Assembly (NCBI GenBank): GCA_004322215.1
Contig: SCSM01000007.1
Span: 256,071-297,992 of the forward strand
Source of the DNA: Bacteroidota bacterium
GTDB lineage: Bacteria > Bacteroidota > Ignavibacteria > Kapaibacteriales > UBA2268
Reading direction: 5' to 3'
DNA length: 41,922 bases
How positions within the stretch are numbered: the first letter of the stretch is position 1; each line of letters begins with the position of its first letter. A program made the translations under genes and the position numbers. Positions 7,970 to 17,472 of this stretch are shown one piece after another. A model generated the notes under the pieces. That model was not told where the DNA came from, made no database searches, and worked only from the letters and a program-made list of their open reading frames with translations.

Positions 7970-9790
7970 ATGAATGCTATGCCGTTAATCATTATAGCCC
8001 TTGCAATATTTGCTCTTGCATATAGATTTTATTACTCGTTCGTTGCATCAAAAGTCGCAGTTATAAATGACCTGAAACAGACACCTGCACACAGGTTTAA
8101 CGATAATCACAATTATGTTCCTACCAACAAATGGGTATTGTTCGGTCATCACTTTGCAGCAATTGCAGGTGCCGGTCCTTTAGTGGGTCCGGTGTTAGCT
8201 GCACAGTTCGGATATTTCCCCGGTGTTGCATGGATTATACTCGGTGCTGTGATTGCGGGAAGTGCCCACGATTTTGTAATCTTTGTGGCATCTGTCAGAC
8301 ATGACGGAAAATCTCTTGCCGAAATAGCACATAGGGAAATAAGCAAGGTAAGCGGTATAACTGCTTCTATTGCAACACTTATTATTTTGGTAATTGCACT
8401 TGCCGGATTAGGTCTTGTTGTAGTTAATGCTCTTGCGGAAAGTTCATGGGGTACATTCACTATTGCTATGACAATTCCGATTGCACTCTTCATGGGTGTA
8501 TGGATGTTCAAATTCAGAAAAGGGAAAACAGCAGAGGCAACTATTATTGGAGTTATTCTTTTAACTGCATCTGTAATAATAGGCAAGTATATTCCCGATT
8601 CTTTCCTCGCACCTTATTTTTCATTCGACCATCACACATTAACAATAATGATTGCAATCTACGGTGCATTGGCATCAATTTTACCTGTATGGCTCCTGCT
8701 TTCGCCGAGAGATTATTTAAGTTCCATAATGAAAATAGCAGTAGCTTTCTTCCTTGCATTCGGAGTAATAGTAGTTGCTCCAAATATAAAAATGCCTGCT
8801 GTAACATCATTTGTATCGGGTGGAGGTCCCATCATTCCCGGTCCATTATTCCCGTATTTGTTCATAACAATTGCCTGCGGTGCTATTTCCGGATTTCATT
8901 CGCTTGTTTCATCAGGCACATCACCGAAAATGATTTACAGGGAAAAAGATATAAAAATGATTGCAGTCGGCTCTATGCTCATTGAGGGCTTGGTTGCAAT
9001 ACTTGCTTTAATAGCTGCTACAAGTTTGTTCCCGCTCGATTATTTCCAAATCAATGTACCTGTTGATAAATTCCCGTTAGTTGCCGACCAATTAAGGGCA
9101 ATGGGATTCACACAAACCAATCTTGCAGAATTAAGCAGAGAAGTAGGTGAAGAAATTGCAGGCCGTACGGGTGGTGCCGTATCTCTTGCAGTCGGTATGG
9201 CTCAAATCTTTTCTGCCATCCCGGGATTGAAAGGTCTGATGTCCTATTGGTATCACTTTGCAATCATGTTCGAGGCATTATTCATTCTGACTGTAATCGA
9301 TGCAGGAACAAGAATTTCGAGATTCATACTACAGGAATTTGTCGGACAGTTCTGGAAACCGTTTGCAAACACAAACTGGCTGCCGGGCTCAATTATATCT
9401 ACGCTTGTAATTGTCTTTGCATGGGCATACTTTATTTACACCGGCTCTGTCTCGACCATCTGGCCCATGTTCGGTTCAGCAAATCAGTTACTGGCTACTG
9501 CGGCACTCGTTGTAGGAACTTCATATATTTTAAACAGGGGAAAAACTAAATATGTATGGGTTACTTTGGTGCCACTCATATTCGTTGGAATAGTAACCGT
9601 TACTGCCGGCTATATGAATATTACCAATTTGTTTATTCCAATGCTCGACCAGCCGGGTAAAGAAGTGACAGGTGCGATTAATATAATTTTGACATTAATA
9701 ATTATCGGCTCTGTTTTTGTAATATTATTCGATTCCGTTCCCCGCTGGGTGAAAGTATTCAGGGGAAAGGTTGTTTTATTGCCGGAGTAG
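7970..9790 (+). CDS. cstA: Carbon starvation protein A (CstA) family transporter
   Basis: An inner-membrane protein of about 606 residues with well over a dozen hydrophobic segments. CstA-family members take up peptides and/or pyruvate under carbon limitation. The hallmark N-terminal block is present: [20 protein letters not shown] followed by [20 protein letters not shown]. Later blocks such as [16 protein letters not shown] and [14 protein letters not shown] also match the family. The reading frame begins at TTG 7958, but AGAAGGA touches that codon, so I use the ATG at 7970. Next to the secreted peptidase gene (divergent), a joint role in peptide use is an attractive inference. No regulator is adjacent. 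Confidence 0.92.
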   Translation: MNAMPLIIIALAIFALAYRFYYSFVASKVAVINDLKQTPAHRFNDNHNYVPTNKWVLFGHHFAAIAGAGPLVGPVLAAQFGYFPGVAWIILGAVIAGSAHDFVIFVASVRHDGKSLAEIAHREISKVSGITASIATLIILVIALAGLGLVVVNALAESSWGTFTIAMTIPIALFMGVWMFKFRKGKTAEATIIGVILLTASVIIGKYIPDSFLAPYFSFDHHTLTIMIAIYGALASILPVWLLLSPRDYLSSIMKIAVAFFLAFGVIVVAPNIKMPAVTSFVSGGGPIIPGPLFPYLFITIACGAISGFHSLVSSGTSPKMIYREKDIKMIAVGSMLIEGLVAILALIAATSLFPLDYFQINVPVDKFPLVADQLRAMGFTQTNLAELSREVGEEIAGRTGGAVSLAVGMAQIFSAIPGLKGLMSYWYHFAIMFEALFILTVIDAGTRISRFILQEFVGQFWKPFANTNWLPGSIISTLVIVFAWAYFIYTGSVSTIWPMFGSANQLLATAALVVGTSYILNRGKTKYVWVTLVPLIFVGIVTVTAGYMNITNLFIPMLDQPGKEVTGAINIILTLIIIGSVFVILFDSVPRWVKVFRGKVVLLPE

Positions 9791-9929
9791 TATCAAGAAA
9801 AATAATATCACTCAATTCGCGATTATTTAATTTTATTGTATCAGGGAAATAGTAATATAATTTTTTCTATTCTTCAAATTATTATTAAATTATAAAATTA
9901 TATTTTTGAATGTTCTATAAAATAATTGA

Positions 9930-10163
9930 ATGCCAACTTTATTAGTATCAGGTCCGTATCGTTTTTATTTTTATAGTCATGAAACATCAGAACCACCACA
10001 TGTTCATGTTGACAGAGATATGTGTTCAGTAAAATTCTGGTTAGAACCAGTTACATTAGCAAAAAATATTGGATTCAGTGCAATAGAATTAAATAAAATT
10101 TACAGAATAATCGTCAATAATCGTGAATCATTTTTGGAAGAATGGAATGAATACTTTAGTTAA
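9930..10163 (+). CDS. DUF4160 family small protein
   Basis: A 77-residue protein matching the DUF4160 pattern: an early GPYRFYFYSHE, then EPPHVHVDR with two histidines, a K-F-W-L segment, and a C-terminal helix with RIIVNNRESFLEEWNEYF. DUF4160 genes often sit immediately before DUF2442 genes, and the pair has been treated as a possible toxin-antitoxin-like module. The function is not established. The stop codon overlaps the next gene by 17 bases, a sign of translational coupling. Preceding bases (9791-9929) are AT-rich with no clear promoter. Confidence 0.85.
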   Translation: MPTLLVSGPYRFYFYSHETSEPPHVHVDRDMCSVKFWLEPVTLAKNIGFSAIELNKIYRIIVNNRESFLEEWNEYFS

Positions 10164-10422
10164 TAAAACAGACACACGAATAAAGTCAGTTGACTTTAAA
10201 GACGAATCAATAGTCGTCGGTTTGATGGATGGCAGAATTATATCTGTCCCACTTATTTTTTATCCGCGTCTTTTTAATGCGAGTATAAAGCAAAGAAAAA
10301 ATTGGAAAATCTCAGGTGGCGGCTTTGGAATCCATTGGCCCGACATTGACGAAGACTTAAATTCCGAAGGACTATTACTTGGTTCACCGGCTCCAACCGC
10401 TAAACAATTTTCATTGGTTTGA
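10147..10422 (+). CDS. DUF2442 family small protein
   Basis: A protein of about 91 residues of the DUF2442 type: an N-terminal beta-rich part (IKSVDFKDESIVVGLMDGR) with the motif ISVPLIFYPRL. It ends in the usual IHWPDIDEDLNSEGLLLG. The frame is open from an ATG at 10123, but the ATG at 10147 gives a protein of the usual family length and overlaps the upstream stop by 17 bases. Together with the preceding DUF4160 gene it forms a coupled two-gene unit. Proposed roles in the literature (antitoxin or DNA-binding partner) are tentative. Confidence 0.85.
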   Translation: MNTLVNKTDTRIKSVDFKDESIVVGLMDGRIISVPLIFYPRLFNASIKQRKNWKISGGGFGIHWPDIDEDLNSEGLLLGSPAPTAKQFSLV

Positions 10423-10450
10423 ATAAATTCATCATTCAATTTACTTTGTC

Positions 10451-10471
10451 ATTCTGAACTTGGTTCAGAAT
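10451..10471. repeat. Perfect 9-bp palindrome ATTCTGAAC-TTG-GTTCAGAAT
   Basis: A perfect inverted repeat with a 3-base loop just after the DUF2442 gene, inside the phrase TGTCATTCTGAACTTGGTTC. Very similar palindromes are scattered through many Bacteroidota genomes as REP-like elements (general knowledge, not tested here). It has no T-tract and is probably a dispersed repeat, not a terminator. Confidence 0.6.
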
Positions 10472-10586
10472 CCATAGCTGCAATCCAATTCAATTTCATT
10501 CATAATTCGTAATTGATTTACAATACCTGCAATGTTCTGCCGTTTAATTTCTTTATTATTTACTCAAAATAAATTAGATTTATCAA

Positions 10587-11693
10587 ATGAGAAAAATAAT
10601 TTTTATATTTCAATTTATCATATTTTTATTTGTATTCCAGGTTTTAAGTTTAAATGCAAGGGTGCTGATGCAGCCCTATTTGCAGGCACCGGAACAAAAT
10701 AGTATTACGCTTATGGTAGAAACTGATTCAAAAGATGATGTTTATATTAATTATCATAAAAACAGCCCTTCAATTCAATTGTCAGCCAAAACTTCATTTT
10801 TTGTAAAAGTTAAAGAAAAGAAGAATGTTTTTGTTCACCGGGTTCCTTTAAAAAATCTTGAACCGGGAGAAAATTATACTTATAATTTAAATGACGGGAA
10901 AAAATTATTTTCTGGTACATTAACTTTTTCAACCAAGCCCGGTTCTTCTTTCAAATTTGCAGTGATGGGCGATTGCCGTTCAAATCCGGAAATACATTCG
11001 ATAATCTCAAAGGAAATTGCAAAACATTCACCCATCCTTTCTGTCTATACAGGTGATTTGTGCTATGACGGCAAATACAAGTCCTGGAAAAACGAATTTT
11101 TTACAGAAGCAGAATTGGCACTGGATAAAAATGTTCCATTTGTAAATTCACTCGGTAATCACGAAGCATCAGGCAAGACAAGCGAAGCATTCCTGCAGGG
11201 AGCTAATACGAACATTTCCGGTTCCAATGATTATTATTCGTTTGATTATGGGGATATTCATTTTATTATTTTGAATTCAGAAGAATCACTCAAAAAAGGA
11301 AGCTATCAATATAATTTTGTAGAAAATGACCTGAAAAATTCAAATAAAATATGGAAGATTGCTGTTTTGCACGAGCCGGTTTATTGTGCAGGCGGACATG
11401 GCGATAATAAATCCCTTTATGATTTATCCGAGGAAATTTTCGAGAAGAATAATGTATCAGTAGTGCTTGCAGGACATTCGCATTTTTACCAGAGAAACCT
11501 TGTGGGGAAGATTTGTCATTTGGTTATCGGTGGAGGCGGGGCGCCGCTATATTCACCCGGGAGTTCTAATTATGTAAAGAAATCAGCTAAGGAATATCAT
11601 TATGCAATAGTGGATGCTTCACCGAAAACACTCAAATTCAAAGTATATGATATTTACGGAAAAATCCTGGATGAATTTGAAATCAATAAATAA
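10587..11693 (+). CDS. Secreted calcineurin-like metallophosphoesterase (purple acid phosphatase-like)
   Basis: A 368-residue protein with an N-terminal signal peptide of about 24 residues. An Fn3-like domain follows (about 28-118, typified by RVPLKNLEPGENYTYNL). The catalytic domain has the metal ligands in order: GDCRS (128-132), GDLCYDG (156-162), GNHE (190-193), LHEPVYCAGGHG, and GHSHFYQR. This is the layout of bacterial purple-acid-phosphatase-like phosphoesterases, which release phosphate from organic esters outside the cytoplasm. A single gene with weak upstream signals; no T9SS sorting domain at the C-terminus. Exact substrate cannot be told. Confidence 0.88.
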   Translation: MRKIIFIFQFIIFLFVFQVLSLNARVLMQPYLQAPEQNSITLMVETDSKDDVYINYHKNSPSIQLSAKTSFFVKVKEKKNVFVHRVPLKNLEPGENYTYNLNDGKKLFSGTLTFSTKPGSSFKFAVMGDCRSNPEIHSIISKEIAKHSPILSVYTGDLCYDGKYKSWKNEFFTEAELALDKNVPFVNSLGNHEASGKTSEAFLQGANTNISGSNDYYSFDYGDIHFIILNSEESLKKGSYQYNFVENDLKNSNKIWKIAVLHEPVYCAGGHGDNKSLYDLSEEIFEKNNVSVVLAGHSHFYQRNLVGKICHLVIGGGGAPLYSPGSSNYVKKSAKEYHYAIVDASPKTLKFKVYDIYGKILDEFEINK

Positions 11694-11752
11694 AAGATAC
11701 ATAAGAATAGCATCAATCTTTATATTGGTGAAATTTATTTTTGGATAAAAAA

Positions 11753-12172
11753 TCAAGGTCTCTTAATTACTGTTTCCCATGTAACCTTGCAGCCCGAACG
11801 TTGGAACATAGCAGAGGCACCGCAATATGTTTTTTGTGATAATTCGACTGCCCTATCAAGTTCACTTTGTTCAGCATCGGGACTTGTAAGGACAAAAGTC
11901 AAATGAACTTCTGTAAGAACTTTAGGATGTTCTGTTGCCCTGACGGCAACAGCTTTTACTTCGAGGTTTATTACTTCTTTTCTCTTTTTCCTGATGATGC
12001 TTACGACATCCATAAATGAGCAGGCAGCCATCGCCTGAAGGAGAATTTCCATCGGTGTCGGAGCAGTGTCTTCTCCGCCTGCAGATGGATGAGTATCGAA
12101 TATAGTATTGTGGCCAAGTTCGGATGTGCCGATGATTCTCATTTTCCTGTCGAGTTTTAAATTTATTTCCAT
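11753..12172 (-). CDS. OsmC/Ohr family protein
   Basis: A 139-residue protein of the OsmC fold, small thiol-based hydroperoxide reductases of the cytoplasm. The two conserved cysteines are Cys51 in MAACSFMDV and Cys117 in KTYCGASAMF; Cys128 lies beyond. The preceding PTPMEILLQA is typical. It resembles the YhfA-like branch more than Ohr, from its short N-terminus. AAGGTG lies upstream of the ATG. It is divergent from the dehydratase gene with a 114-base shared upstream region. Confidence 0.88.
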   Translation of the reverse strand: MEINLKLDRKMRIIGTSELGHNTIFDTHPSAGGEDTAPTPMEILLQAMAACSFMDVVSIIRKKRKEVINLEVKAVAVRATEHPKVLTEVHLTFVLTSPDAEQSELDRAVELSQKTYCGASAMFQRSGCKVTWETVIKRP

Positions 12173-12286
12173 TTTTTACACCTTAATAATTTTCAATCTT
12201 TTCAATTAAATCAAATATTGTTATAATTGACAAAATAATGAATGCAAATCTAAAAAAGATTAAAGAAATAATTTGGATTAAATAGA

Positions 12287-13255
12287 ATGGCAGGGGATAA
12301 TATAAAATTACCGTCCATAGATGATGTGCGTTTTGCTGCAGAACGGATTAGAAATTATATACATAGGACACCTGTGCTGACAAGTATTAGTATAAACAAA
12401 ATTGTTGGTTCAGATGTTTATTTCAAATGTGAAAACTTTCAGAAAGTCGGGGCGTTCAAATTTCGGGGTGCGACGAATGCTGTCTTTTCCTTATTAGATG
12501 AGGAAATCCGAAAAGGAGTGGCTACTCACTCGTCAGGGAATCATGCACAGGCAATTGCCCTCACAGCAAAAATGAGAGGGACGAAAGCATTTATTGTTAT
12601 GCCTTCTAATTCAACAAAAGTAAAAGTTGAAGCAGTTAAAGGTTATGGAGCCGAAGTTATTTTTTGCGGGCCGACTCTGCAGGCAAGAGAATCAACACTT
12701 GATGAAGTAGTTAGTAAAACAGGAGCAACATTCATACATCCTTATAACAATTTCAATGTTATTTCAGGACAAGGTACAACAGCACTCGAGTTACTTGAAG
12801 ATGTAAAAAATTTAGATTATGTTATTACTCCTGTCGGTGGTGGTGGCTTGCTAAGCGGCAGCTTAACTACAATCTCGGCAATATCACCTTCGACAAGAGT
12901 GATAGCCGCAGAGCCGGAAGGAGCCGACGATGCATACCGCTCAATAATTGAAAACAGAATAGTACCATCTGTCAATCCAAAAACAGTTTGCGACGGTTTA
13001 TTTACTTCACTCGGTGAACTTACTTTTGAAATTATTAAGAAAAATATTTATAAAATTATAACCGTCTCTGATGATTCAGTGATTAAGGCAATGAGATTGA
13101 TTTGGGAAAGAATGAAAATAATTGTCGAGCCGTCATCGGCAATCACACTCGGTATTTTACTCGAAAATAAAATAGATTTGAAAACAAAAAGAATAGGGAT
13201 TATACTGTCCGGTGGGAATGTTGACCTTGAAAATTTACCCTGGATGAGGAAATAA
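12287..13255 (+). CDS. Threonine/serine dehydratase, single-domain (PLP fold type II)
   Basis: A 322-residue PLP enzyme lacking the C-terminal ACT-like regulatory domains of biosynthetic IlvA, so close to catabolic TdcB or serine racemase. The PLP lysine is Lys58 in KVGAFKFRGA. SSGNHAQAIA binds the substrate carboxylate, and VGGGGLLSG is the phosphate-cradle glycine loop. The reaction is deamination of threonine or serine to 2-oxobutyrate or pyruvate, and some relatives racemise serine. The choice cannot be made from sequence alone. The upstream ribosome site is weak. Without an ACT domain, isoleucine feedback is not expected. Confidence 0.88.
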   Translation: MAGDNIKLPSIDDVRFAAERIRNYIHRTPVLTSISINKIVGSDVYFKCENFQKVGAFKFRGATNAVFSLLDEEIRKGVATHSSGNHAQAIALTAKMRGTKAFIVMPSNSTKVKVEAVKGYGAEVIFCGPTLQARESTLDEVVSKTGATFIHPYNNFNVISGQGTTALELLEDVKNLDYVITPVGGGGLLSGSLTTISAISPSTRVIAAEPEGADDAYRSIIENRIVPSVNPKTVCDGLFTSLGELTFEIIKKNIYKIITVSDDSVIKAMRLIWERMKIIVEPSSAITLGILLENKIDLKTKRIGIILSGGNVDLENLPWMRK

Positions 13256-13384
13256 TTTAAAATTAAAAAATGAAAATATATTGCAATAAAAAAAGTAGTA
13301 TTGATTTAATATGAATATTATCTGTTTTTGAATAGAATAGAATAAAAAAAATGTTATGTTTATCAGTTAATATGTGTAAACTCA

Positions 13385-14788
13385 ATGTCAGTAGAAACCA
13401 ATGATAATATAGATATAAATAAAACCGATGAAGGGACAGATAAAATCCCTCCTGTTCACAAATCTGAAGGTTGGCATACCGAAGCGCAGACATTATCGCT
13501 CCCGGAAGTAAATGCCACTATACACGTAAATCCTTCTGCTAAATTCTTGCGTAAACTCTTTGCATTTTCGGGTCCTGGGTTTTTGGTTGCTGTCGGTTAT
13601 ATGGACCCTGGTAACTGGGCTACCGATTTAGCTGGAGGTGCTCAGTTTGGTTATATGCTTCTTTCGGTCATAATGCTCTCCAACTTGATGGCTATTCTTT
13701 TACAGCATCTTTCATTAAAGCTTGGAATTGTATCAGGTCGTGATTTAGCCCAGGCATGCCGTGACAGCTATTCACGAAAATTCTCCATTTTTTTATGGCT
13801 CATTTGTGAAGTAGCAATTGCTGCCTGCGACCTTGCTGAAGTAATAGGTTCGGCGGTGGCTCTAAATCTGCTGTTCAAAATACCTTTGGTAGTAGGTGTT
13901 ATTATTACAGCAGCCGATGTTCTTATTGTTCTTTACCTGCAAAACAAAGGTTTTCGCTATATCGAAGCCCTGGTTGTTGCACTAATTGGAGTTATTGGAG
14001 TTAGTTTTCTTTATGAACTAATTGTATCCAATCCATTAATACAGGGAATATTAGGTGGTTTTATACCAAGTCCGAAAATAATTGTTAATCCAGGCATGCT
14101 TTATATTGCCATAGGAATACTTGGAGCTACAGTGATGCCCCATAATCTTTACTTACATTCCAGTATAGTGCAAACGCGCAAATATGAGCATACAACAGTA
14201 GGTAAAAAAATGGCAATCAAGTTCGCTACAATTGATTCGACTATTGCATTATCGCTCGCACTTTTTATTAACTCTGCAATTTTAATTCTCAGCGCCGCGA
14301 CTTTTCATGGTTCAGGACATCAAAATGTAGCCGACATCAATGATGCCTATATGTTGCTAACCCCACTTCTTGGAGCACCTCTCGCAAGCATTCTTTTTGC
14401 GGTTGCTCTTCTTGCTTCGGGCCAAAATGCAACATTAACCGGCACAATGGCGGGACAGATCGTTATGGAAGGATTTCTGAATATTAGGTTGCGCCCATGG
14501 GTGCGCCGCCTTTTGACCCGTCTGATTGCTATTATTCCTGCTGTTATCGTTGCAGGGTTGTATGGTGAAAGCGGTATTGGCAGTCTTCTTATTCTTTCAC
14601 AAGTGGTACTTTCTCTTCAATTAAGTTTCGCTGTTGTACCTCTTATTATGTTTACAAGTAACAAATTAAAAATGGGACAATTTGTAAACCCGCTTTGGCT
14701 TAAATTAACTGCATGGAGCATTGCCATTATTATCATTGTGCTTAATGCTTATCTCCTGTATCAATTCATTATTGCTTTTTTCAAATAG
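13385..14788 (+). CDS. mntH: Nramp-family divalent metal (Mn2+/Fe2+) transporter
   Basis: A 467-residue inner-membrane proton-coupled metal importer. Two Nramp hallmarks are present: [17 protein letters not shown] in the first membrane helix and [10 protein letters not shown] in the sixth, which together form the metal site. About eleven hydrophobic segments can be traced. The N-terminal ~55 residues are polar (many Asp, Asn, Glu, Thr), an extension longer than in E. coli MntH. It is followed after 27 bases by a universal stress protein gene with its own ribosome site, so the two form an operon. No MntR or Fur box was recognised upstream. Confidence 0.93.
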   Translation: MSVETNDNIDINKTDEGTDKIPPVHKSEGWHTEAQTLSLPEVNATIHVNPSAKFLRKLFAFSGPGFLVAVGYMDPGNWATDLAGGAQFGYMLLSVIMLSNLMAILLQHLSLKLGIVSGRDLAQACRDSYSRKFSIFLWLICEVAIAACDLAEVIGSAVALNLLFKIPLVVGVIITAADVLIVLYLQNKGFRYIEALVVALIGVIGVSFLYELIVSNPLIQGILGGFIPSPKIIVNPGMLYIAIGILGATVMPHNLYLHSSIVQTRKYEHTTVGKKMAIKFATIDSTIALSLALFINSAILILSAATFHGSGHQNVADINDAYMLLTPLLGAPLASILFAVALLASGQNATLTGTMAGQIVMEGFLNIRLRPWVRRLLTRLIAIIPAVIVAGLYGESGIGSLLILSQVVLSLQLSFAVVPLIMFTSNKLKMGQFVNPLWLKLTAWSIAIIIIVLNAYLLYQFIIAFFK

Positions 14789-14815
14789 GATGTTAAAAAA
14801 ACGAAAGGAATACAA

Positions 14816-15229
14816 ATGTACAAACATATTCTAATACCTCTTGATAATAGCAAAACCGACGAAGTAATACTAAAACATATACGTCCTCTGGTAAAGCTTA
14901 CAAATGCAAGAATAACTTTTGTGCATGTAGCCGATGGGTTCATGGCAAGAAATCAAAAAGACCTCGGAGAATCAGAGGAGATGCGAGACGATTACCAATA
15001 CCTGAAACGCCGGGAACTGGAATTTCAAAAAGAGGGATTTGATGTAAAAGCAATACTTCTCTATGGTGAACCGGCTAAGCAGATACTGGCATTAGCAGAA
15101 AAAGAAAAATGTGACCTAATCGCCATGGCTACACACGGGCATCGTTACCTGAGTGATATAATACTGGGTTCAGTGGCTTCCGACCTGCGGCACAGTACGA
15201 GGTTACCTGTGTTACAAATAATGGCATGA
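14816..15229 (+). CDS. Universal stress protein, UspA family
   Basis: A 137-residue single Usp domain. The N-terminal strand HILIPLDNSKTDE holds the conserved Asp. The C-terminal ATP-binding signature appears as THGHRYLSDIILGSVASDL followed by LPVLQIMA, so nucleotide binding is likely. The ATG follows GAAAGGA. It sits 27 bases after mntH. In some bacteria Usp domains are fused or linked to Nramp transporters, so a regulatory role on metal uptake is a fair inference. No terminator with a T-tract follows directly. Confidence 0.92.
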   Translation: MYKHILIPLDNSKTDEVILKHIRPLVKLTNARITFVHVADGFMARNQKDLGESEEMRDDYQYLKRRELEFQKEGFDVKAILLYGEPAKQILALAEKEKCDLIAMATHGHRYLSDIILGSVASDLRHSTRLPVLQIMA

Positions 15230-15424
15230 AAATCCAACGAATATAGAGTGAATCACAATTCAGTTTACGGTTTATCCCGGATTTACTTTGCTTCATCCGG
15301 AAAAGTAATGTGAAATTATTCTAATGATTTAAAGGATAATGCTTTGGTATAAAGGTTAGTTTGTATCCGGTTTGAATATATACAAATTCATAAATACTGA
15401 TTAATAAATAAAAAGGATAAAAAT

Positions 15425-15454
15425 GAAAGCCGCGATTAAAAAAATCCGGCTTTC
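15425..15454 (-). terminator. Probable intrinsic terminator after rpsU
   Basis: Perfect 8-bp stem GAAAGCCG / CGGCTTTC with a 14-base loop, about 28 bases beyond the S21 stop codon. Read on the minus strand it is followed by ATTTTTATCCTTTTT, a T-rich tail suited to termination. Confidence 0.7.
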
Positions 15455-15481
15455 AATCAATATATTAAAATAAAAAATTTA

Positions 15482-15676
15482 TTATTCCATTTCCATAATG
15501 GCTTTTTGCTGGCGTCTTGCCGCTTTAAGCCGAGAAAGTCTTTTTTCGACTGATGGTTTCATAAATGCAGTTCTTTTTTTGAAGTCTCTGAGTATTCCGC
15601 TTCTCTCATATTTTTTTTTGAATCTTCTTAAAGCGCGGTCAATGTTTTCATTGCTTTGAATTGTTACGCCAATCAC
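15482..15676 (-). CDS. rpsU: 30S ribosomal protein S21
   Basis: A 64-residue basic protein with the bS21 pattern: VTIQSNENIDRALRRFKKKY then ILRDFKKRTAFMKPS and a basic helix. It joins the 30S platform and helps start translation. The start is GTG at 15674-15676 with AGGAGATAATTT immediately upstream. It is 3 bases downstream of a Tudor-like protein gene on the same strand and is followed by a hairpin terminator. Confidence 0.95.
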   Translation of the reverse strand: MIGVTIQSNENIDRALRRFKKKYERSGILRDFKKRTAFMKPSVEKRLSRLKAARRQQKAIMEME

Positions 15677-15679
15677 AAA

Positions 15680-16096
15680 TTATCTCCTGATTTTAGTTGA
15701 AAAATTTTCTATTAATCTTTTTTCGCTGTTTTTTTCGAATTGGACAAGTATTGCTTTACCACCAGTGCTTGTAACTTCTTTTGCTCTAACAATACCGACA
15801 TCATCCCAAATCGAATGGAAAATGACATCGCCGACCTGATATTCTTCTTTAGGGGAATATTTAAGTGCATCTTCTCTTGAAATATGGACAACTGCCCTTG
15901 ATTTATCAACTTCAGCTTCAATCGCATCGAGATTTACAAGCTGAGAATGTCTGCTTCTTGTACACCGAGCCCATTGATGTCTCCCTTTATCTGTTTCAAT
16001 AGGTTCACCTATTAACTCGTGTTTTGTTTCCTTCATAAGAAAGGGTGAATAAAGAGTTAAATACTTCGCCCTTCTCGATCTCCTTTTAATAGCCAT
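15680..16096 (-). CDS. Small Tudor/SH3-like protein upstream of rpsU
   Basis: A 138-residue protein of no firmly recognised family. The C-terminal half (about 85-130) reads YQVGDVIFHSIWDDVGIV followed by KAILVQFEKNSEKRLIEN. This resembles the small Tudor-like barrel of UvrD/PcrA tails and DUF3553, in which a V-G-D-x-V-x-H start and an F-x-x-x-x-K-x-L end are typical. The N-terminus is strongly basic (AIKRRSRRAKYL), and a middle block WARCTRSRHSQLVNL has one cysteine. The gene abuts rpsU (3 bases), so it is co-transcribed with a ribosomal gene. A role in binding RNA, ribosomes or RNA polymerase is inference only. Confidence 0.6.
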   Translation of the reverse strand: MAIKRRSRRAKYLTLYSPFLMKETKHELIGEPIETDKGRHQWARCTRSRHSQLVNLDAIEAEVDKSRAVVHISREDALKYSPKEEYQVGDVIFHSIWDDVGIVRAKEVTSTGGKAILVQFEKNSEKRLIENFSTKIRR

Positions 16097-16242
16097 ATTT
16101 ACCGCCTATTATAAAAATTAATATTTCAGGAACTACAAAAATAATAATAATAATTGTAACTACCAAATAATTCAATTCATTGTGTGATTAATTAAAATAA
16201 TTTAATTTTTTATTTTTCCTTAAATATCAATGGTTTATTTCA

Positions 16243-17310
16243 TTATTTCTGACTAAGTAAAGTCTTTAATTTTGAAATTAGAGGGATAGGAGTCGGGTCA
16301 ACACTATTAATCAAGGAAAGATAATATGAAACCCAATCGCCGAGGTAAATTACTTCAAACATTCGAGTTAACAAATGTTTACCATTTCCCTCAATTTCCA
16401 TTATATCAATTTTATTCTTCAATAACTCCTTTAATGCATTAAATCTGATTTTAACACGTGGATTATCTTCATTATCCCTCAGAAATAATACAGATGATTT
16501 TCTTACCAAATCAGAGGGATAGCTAAAAGCATTAATTTCATTATGGTTCATTTCCGGCAGATAATTACCGAAAGCAAGATTTTTTGAATTTTCCTGGATT
16601 TGACATCTCCATCGAAGGTTTACAGCATCAAATCTTTCTATTGAAGAATAAATAATCGGAATTTTCCCTTCGATTTTCTCTGCTATCGCTATTGCACTAT
16701 TTAATTTTTCATAGTTAGAAAACTCTGCTGATTTATCTTCTATTACATTAATTAATTCTTCTATCGCATTATCAGTTATTTTAATAGCTTCGGTTTTAAA
16801 TAATCCAAAATTCATCATTACATAAAGCATGACAAAAAAGGAATATCCTAAGGCACATCGGGGCATTAACCCGGATGGGATATTAATTACCTGTATATTA
16901 TTATCTATGCCGAGCTTACCGAGTTCGCCTCCTGTCGTAATAATTACGATATTTTTAGTTTTCATTATTGCTTGTTTAAATGCATTGATGGTTTCTTCGG
17001 TACCACCTGAATATGAACTTGCGATAACAAAAGTATTTTCATCAATCGTTTCAGGAATATCATATTTCCTGTAAACATTGATTGACAAATGGTCAGCTCC
17101 ATTTGTATATTCTGAATATGATTTGAGTAAATCGCCACCGATAGCCGAGCCGCCCATACCGAGTATAATTATTTTATTAGTATTTATTTTAAAATCAGGT
17201 TTTATTTTTTTCCCAATATCAATTGCATCTTTGATTTGTTGAGGGAAGTTTTTCAGAACTTCAAACATGTTTTCTGAGTCAATTTTTAATAGCTCATTAT
17301 AATTTTTCAT
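16243..17310 (-). CDS. Bifunctional phosphoglucose/phosphomannose isomerase
   Basis: A 355-residue protein of the archaeal/bacterial bifunctional PGI/PMI family. It has two SIS sugar-isomerase domains and interconverts glucose-6-P or mannose-6-P with fructose-6-P in the cytoplasm. Supporting motifs are LGMGGSAIGGDLLKSY near residues 50-65, SSYSGGTEETI, the proline-rich turn PSGLMPRCALGYS, and the catalytic Glu/His block GNYLPEMNHNEINAFSYP. The length fits the family (about 320-360). The ATG follows GAAAGGAAAAA. Immediately upstream on the same strand is the terminator of the TonB/DUF4249 unit, so it is transcribed separately. Confidence 0.88.
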   Translation of the reverse strand: MKNYNELLKIDSENMFEVLKNFPQQIKDAIDIGKKIKPDFKINTNKIIILGMGGSAIGGDLLKSYSEYTNGADHLSINVYRKYDIPETIDENTFVIASSYSGGTEETINAFKQAIMKTKNIVIITTGGELGKLGIDNNIQVINIPSGLMPRCALGYSFFVMLYVMMNFGLFKTEAIKITDNAIEELINVIEDKSAEFSNYEKLNSAIAIAEKIEGKIPIIYSSIERFDAVNLRWRCQIQENSKNLAFGNYLPEMNHNEINAFSYPSDLVRKSSVLFLRDNEDNPRVKIRFNALKELLKNKIDIMEIEGNGKHLLTRMFEVIYLGDWVSYYLSLINSVDPTPIPLISKLKTLLSQK

Positions 17311-17323
17311 TTTTTCCTTTCAT

Positions 17324-17356
17324 AAAAAAAAATAAACAAGGGCTGAATCAGCCCTT
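17324..17356 (-). terminator. Intrinsic terminator of the TonB-DUF4249 unit
   Basis: Perfect inverted repeat AAGGGCTGA / TCAGCCCTT (17338-17356), followed on the minus strand by GTTTATTTTTTTTT. This is a textbook rho-independent terminator lying between the DUF4249 stop and the PGI/PMI start. Confidence 0.85.
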
Positions 17357-17369
17357 CAGTTATTTTCTC

Positions 17370-17395
17370 CTCTTTTCAAGGGAGTTAAAAGAGGA
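17370..17395 (-). other. Second hairpin upstream of the terminator
   Basis: A perfect 8-bp stem CCTCTTTT / AAAAGAGG with a 10-base loop lies just before the main terminator when read on the minus strand. It may protect the mRNA 3' end or aid termination. Confidence 0.55.
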
Positions 17396-17472
17396 AAAGA
17401 TAACCGTTACAAAAATACGAAAAGGAAATTTTTATATTTTGATTAATTTTAAATTCCTTGAAAATTCTTACA

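Noticed and set aside
8446-8985. A 179-codon frame within cstA
   Set aside because: It is in another frame of a strongly conserved membrane protein and rich in Cys, Asn and Arg, as frame shadows of hydrophobic genes are.
15275-15300. Hairpin CCGGAT / ATCCGG after the UspA gene as a terminator
   Set aside because: It has a short 6-bp stem, a long loop and no T-tract on the plus strand.
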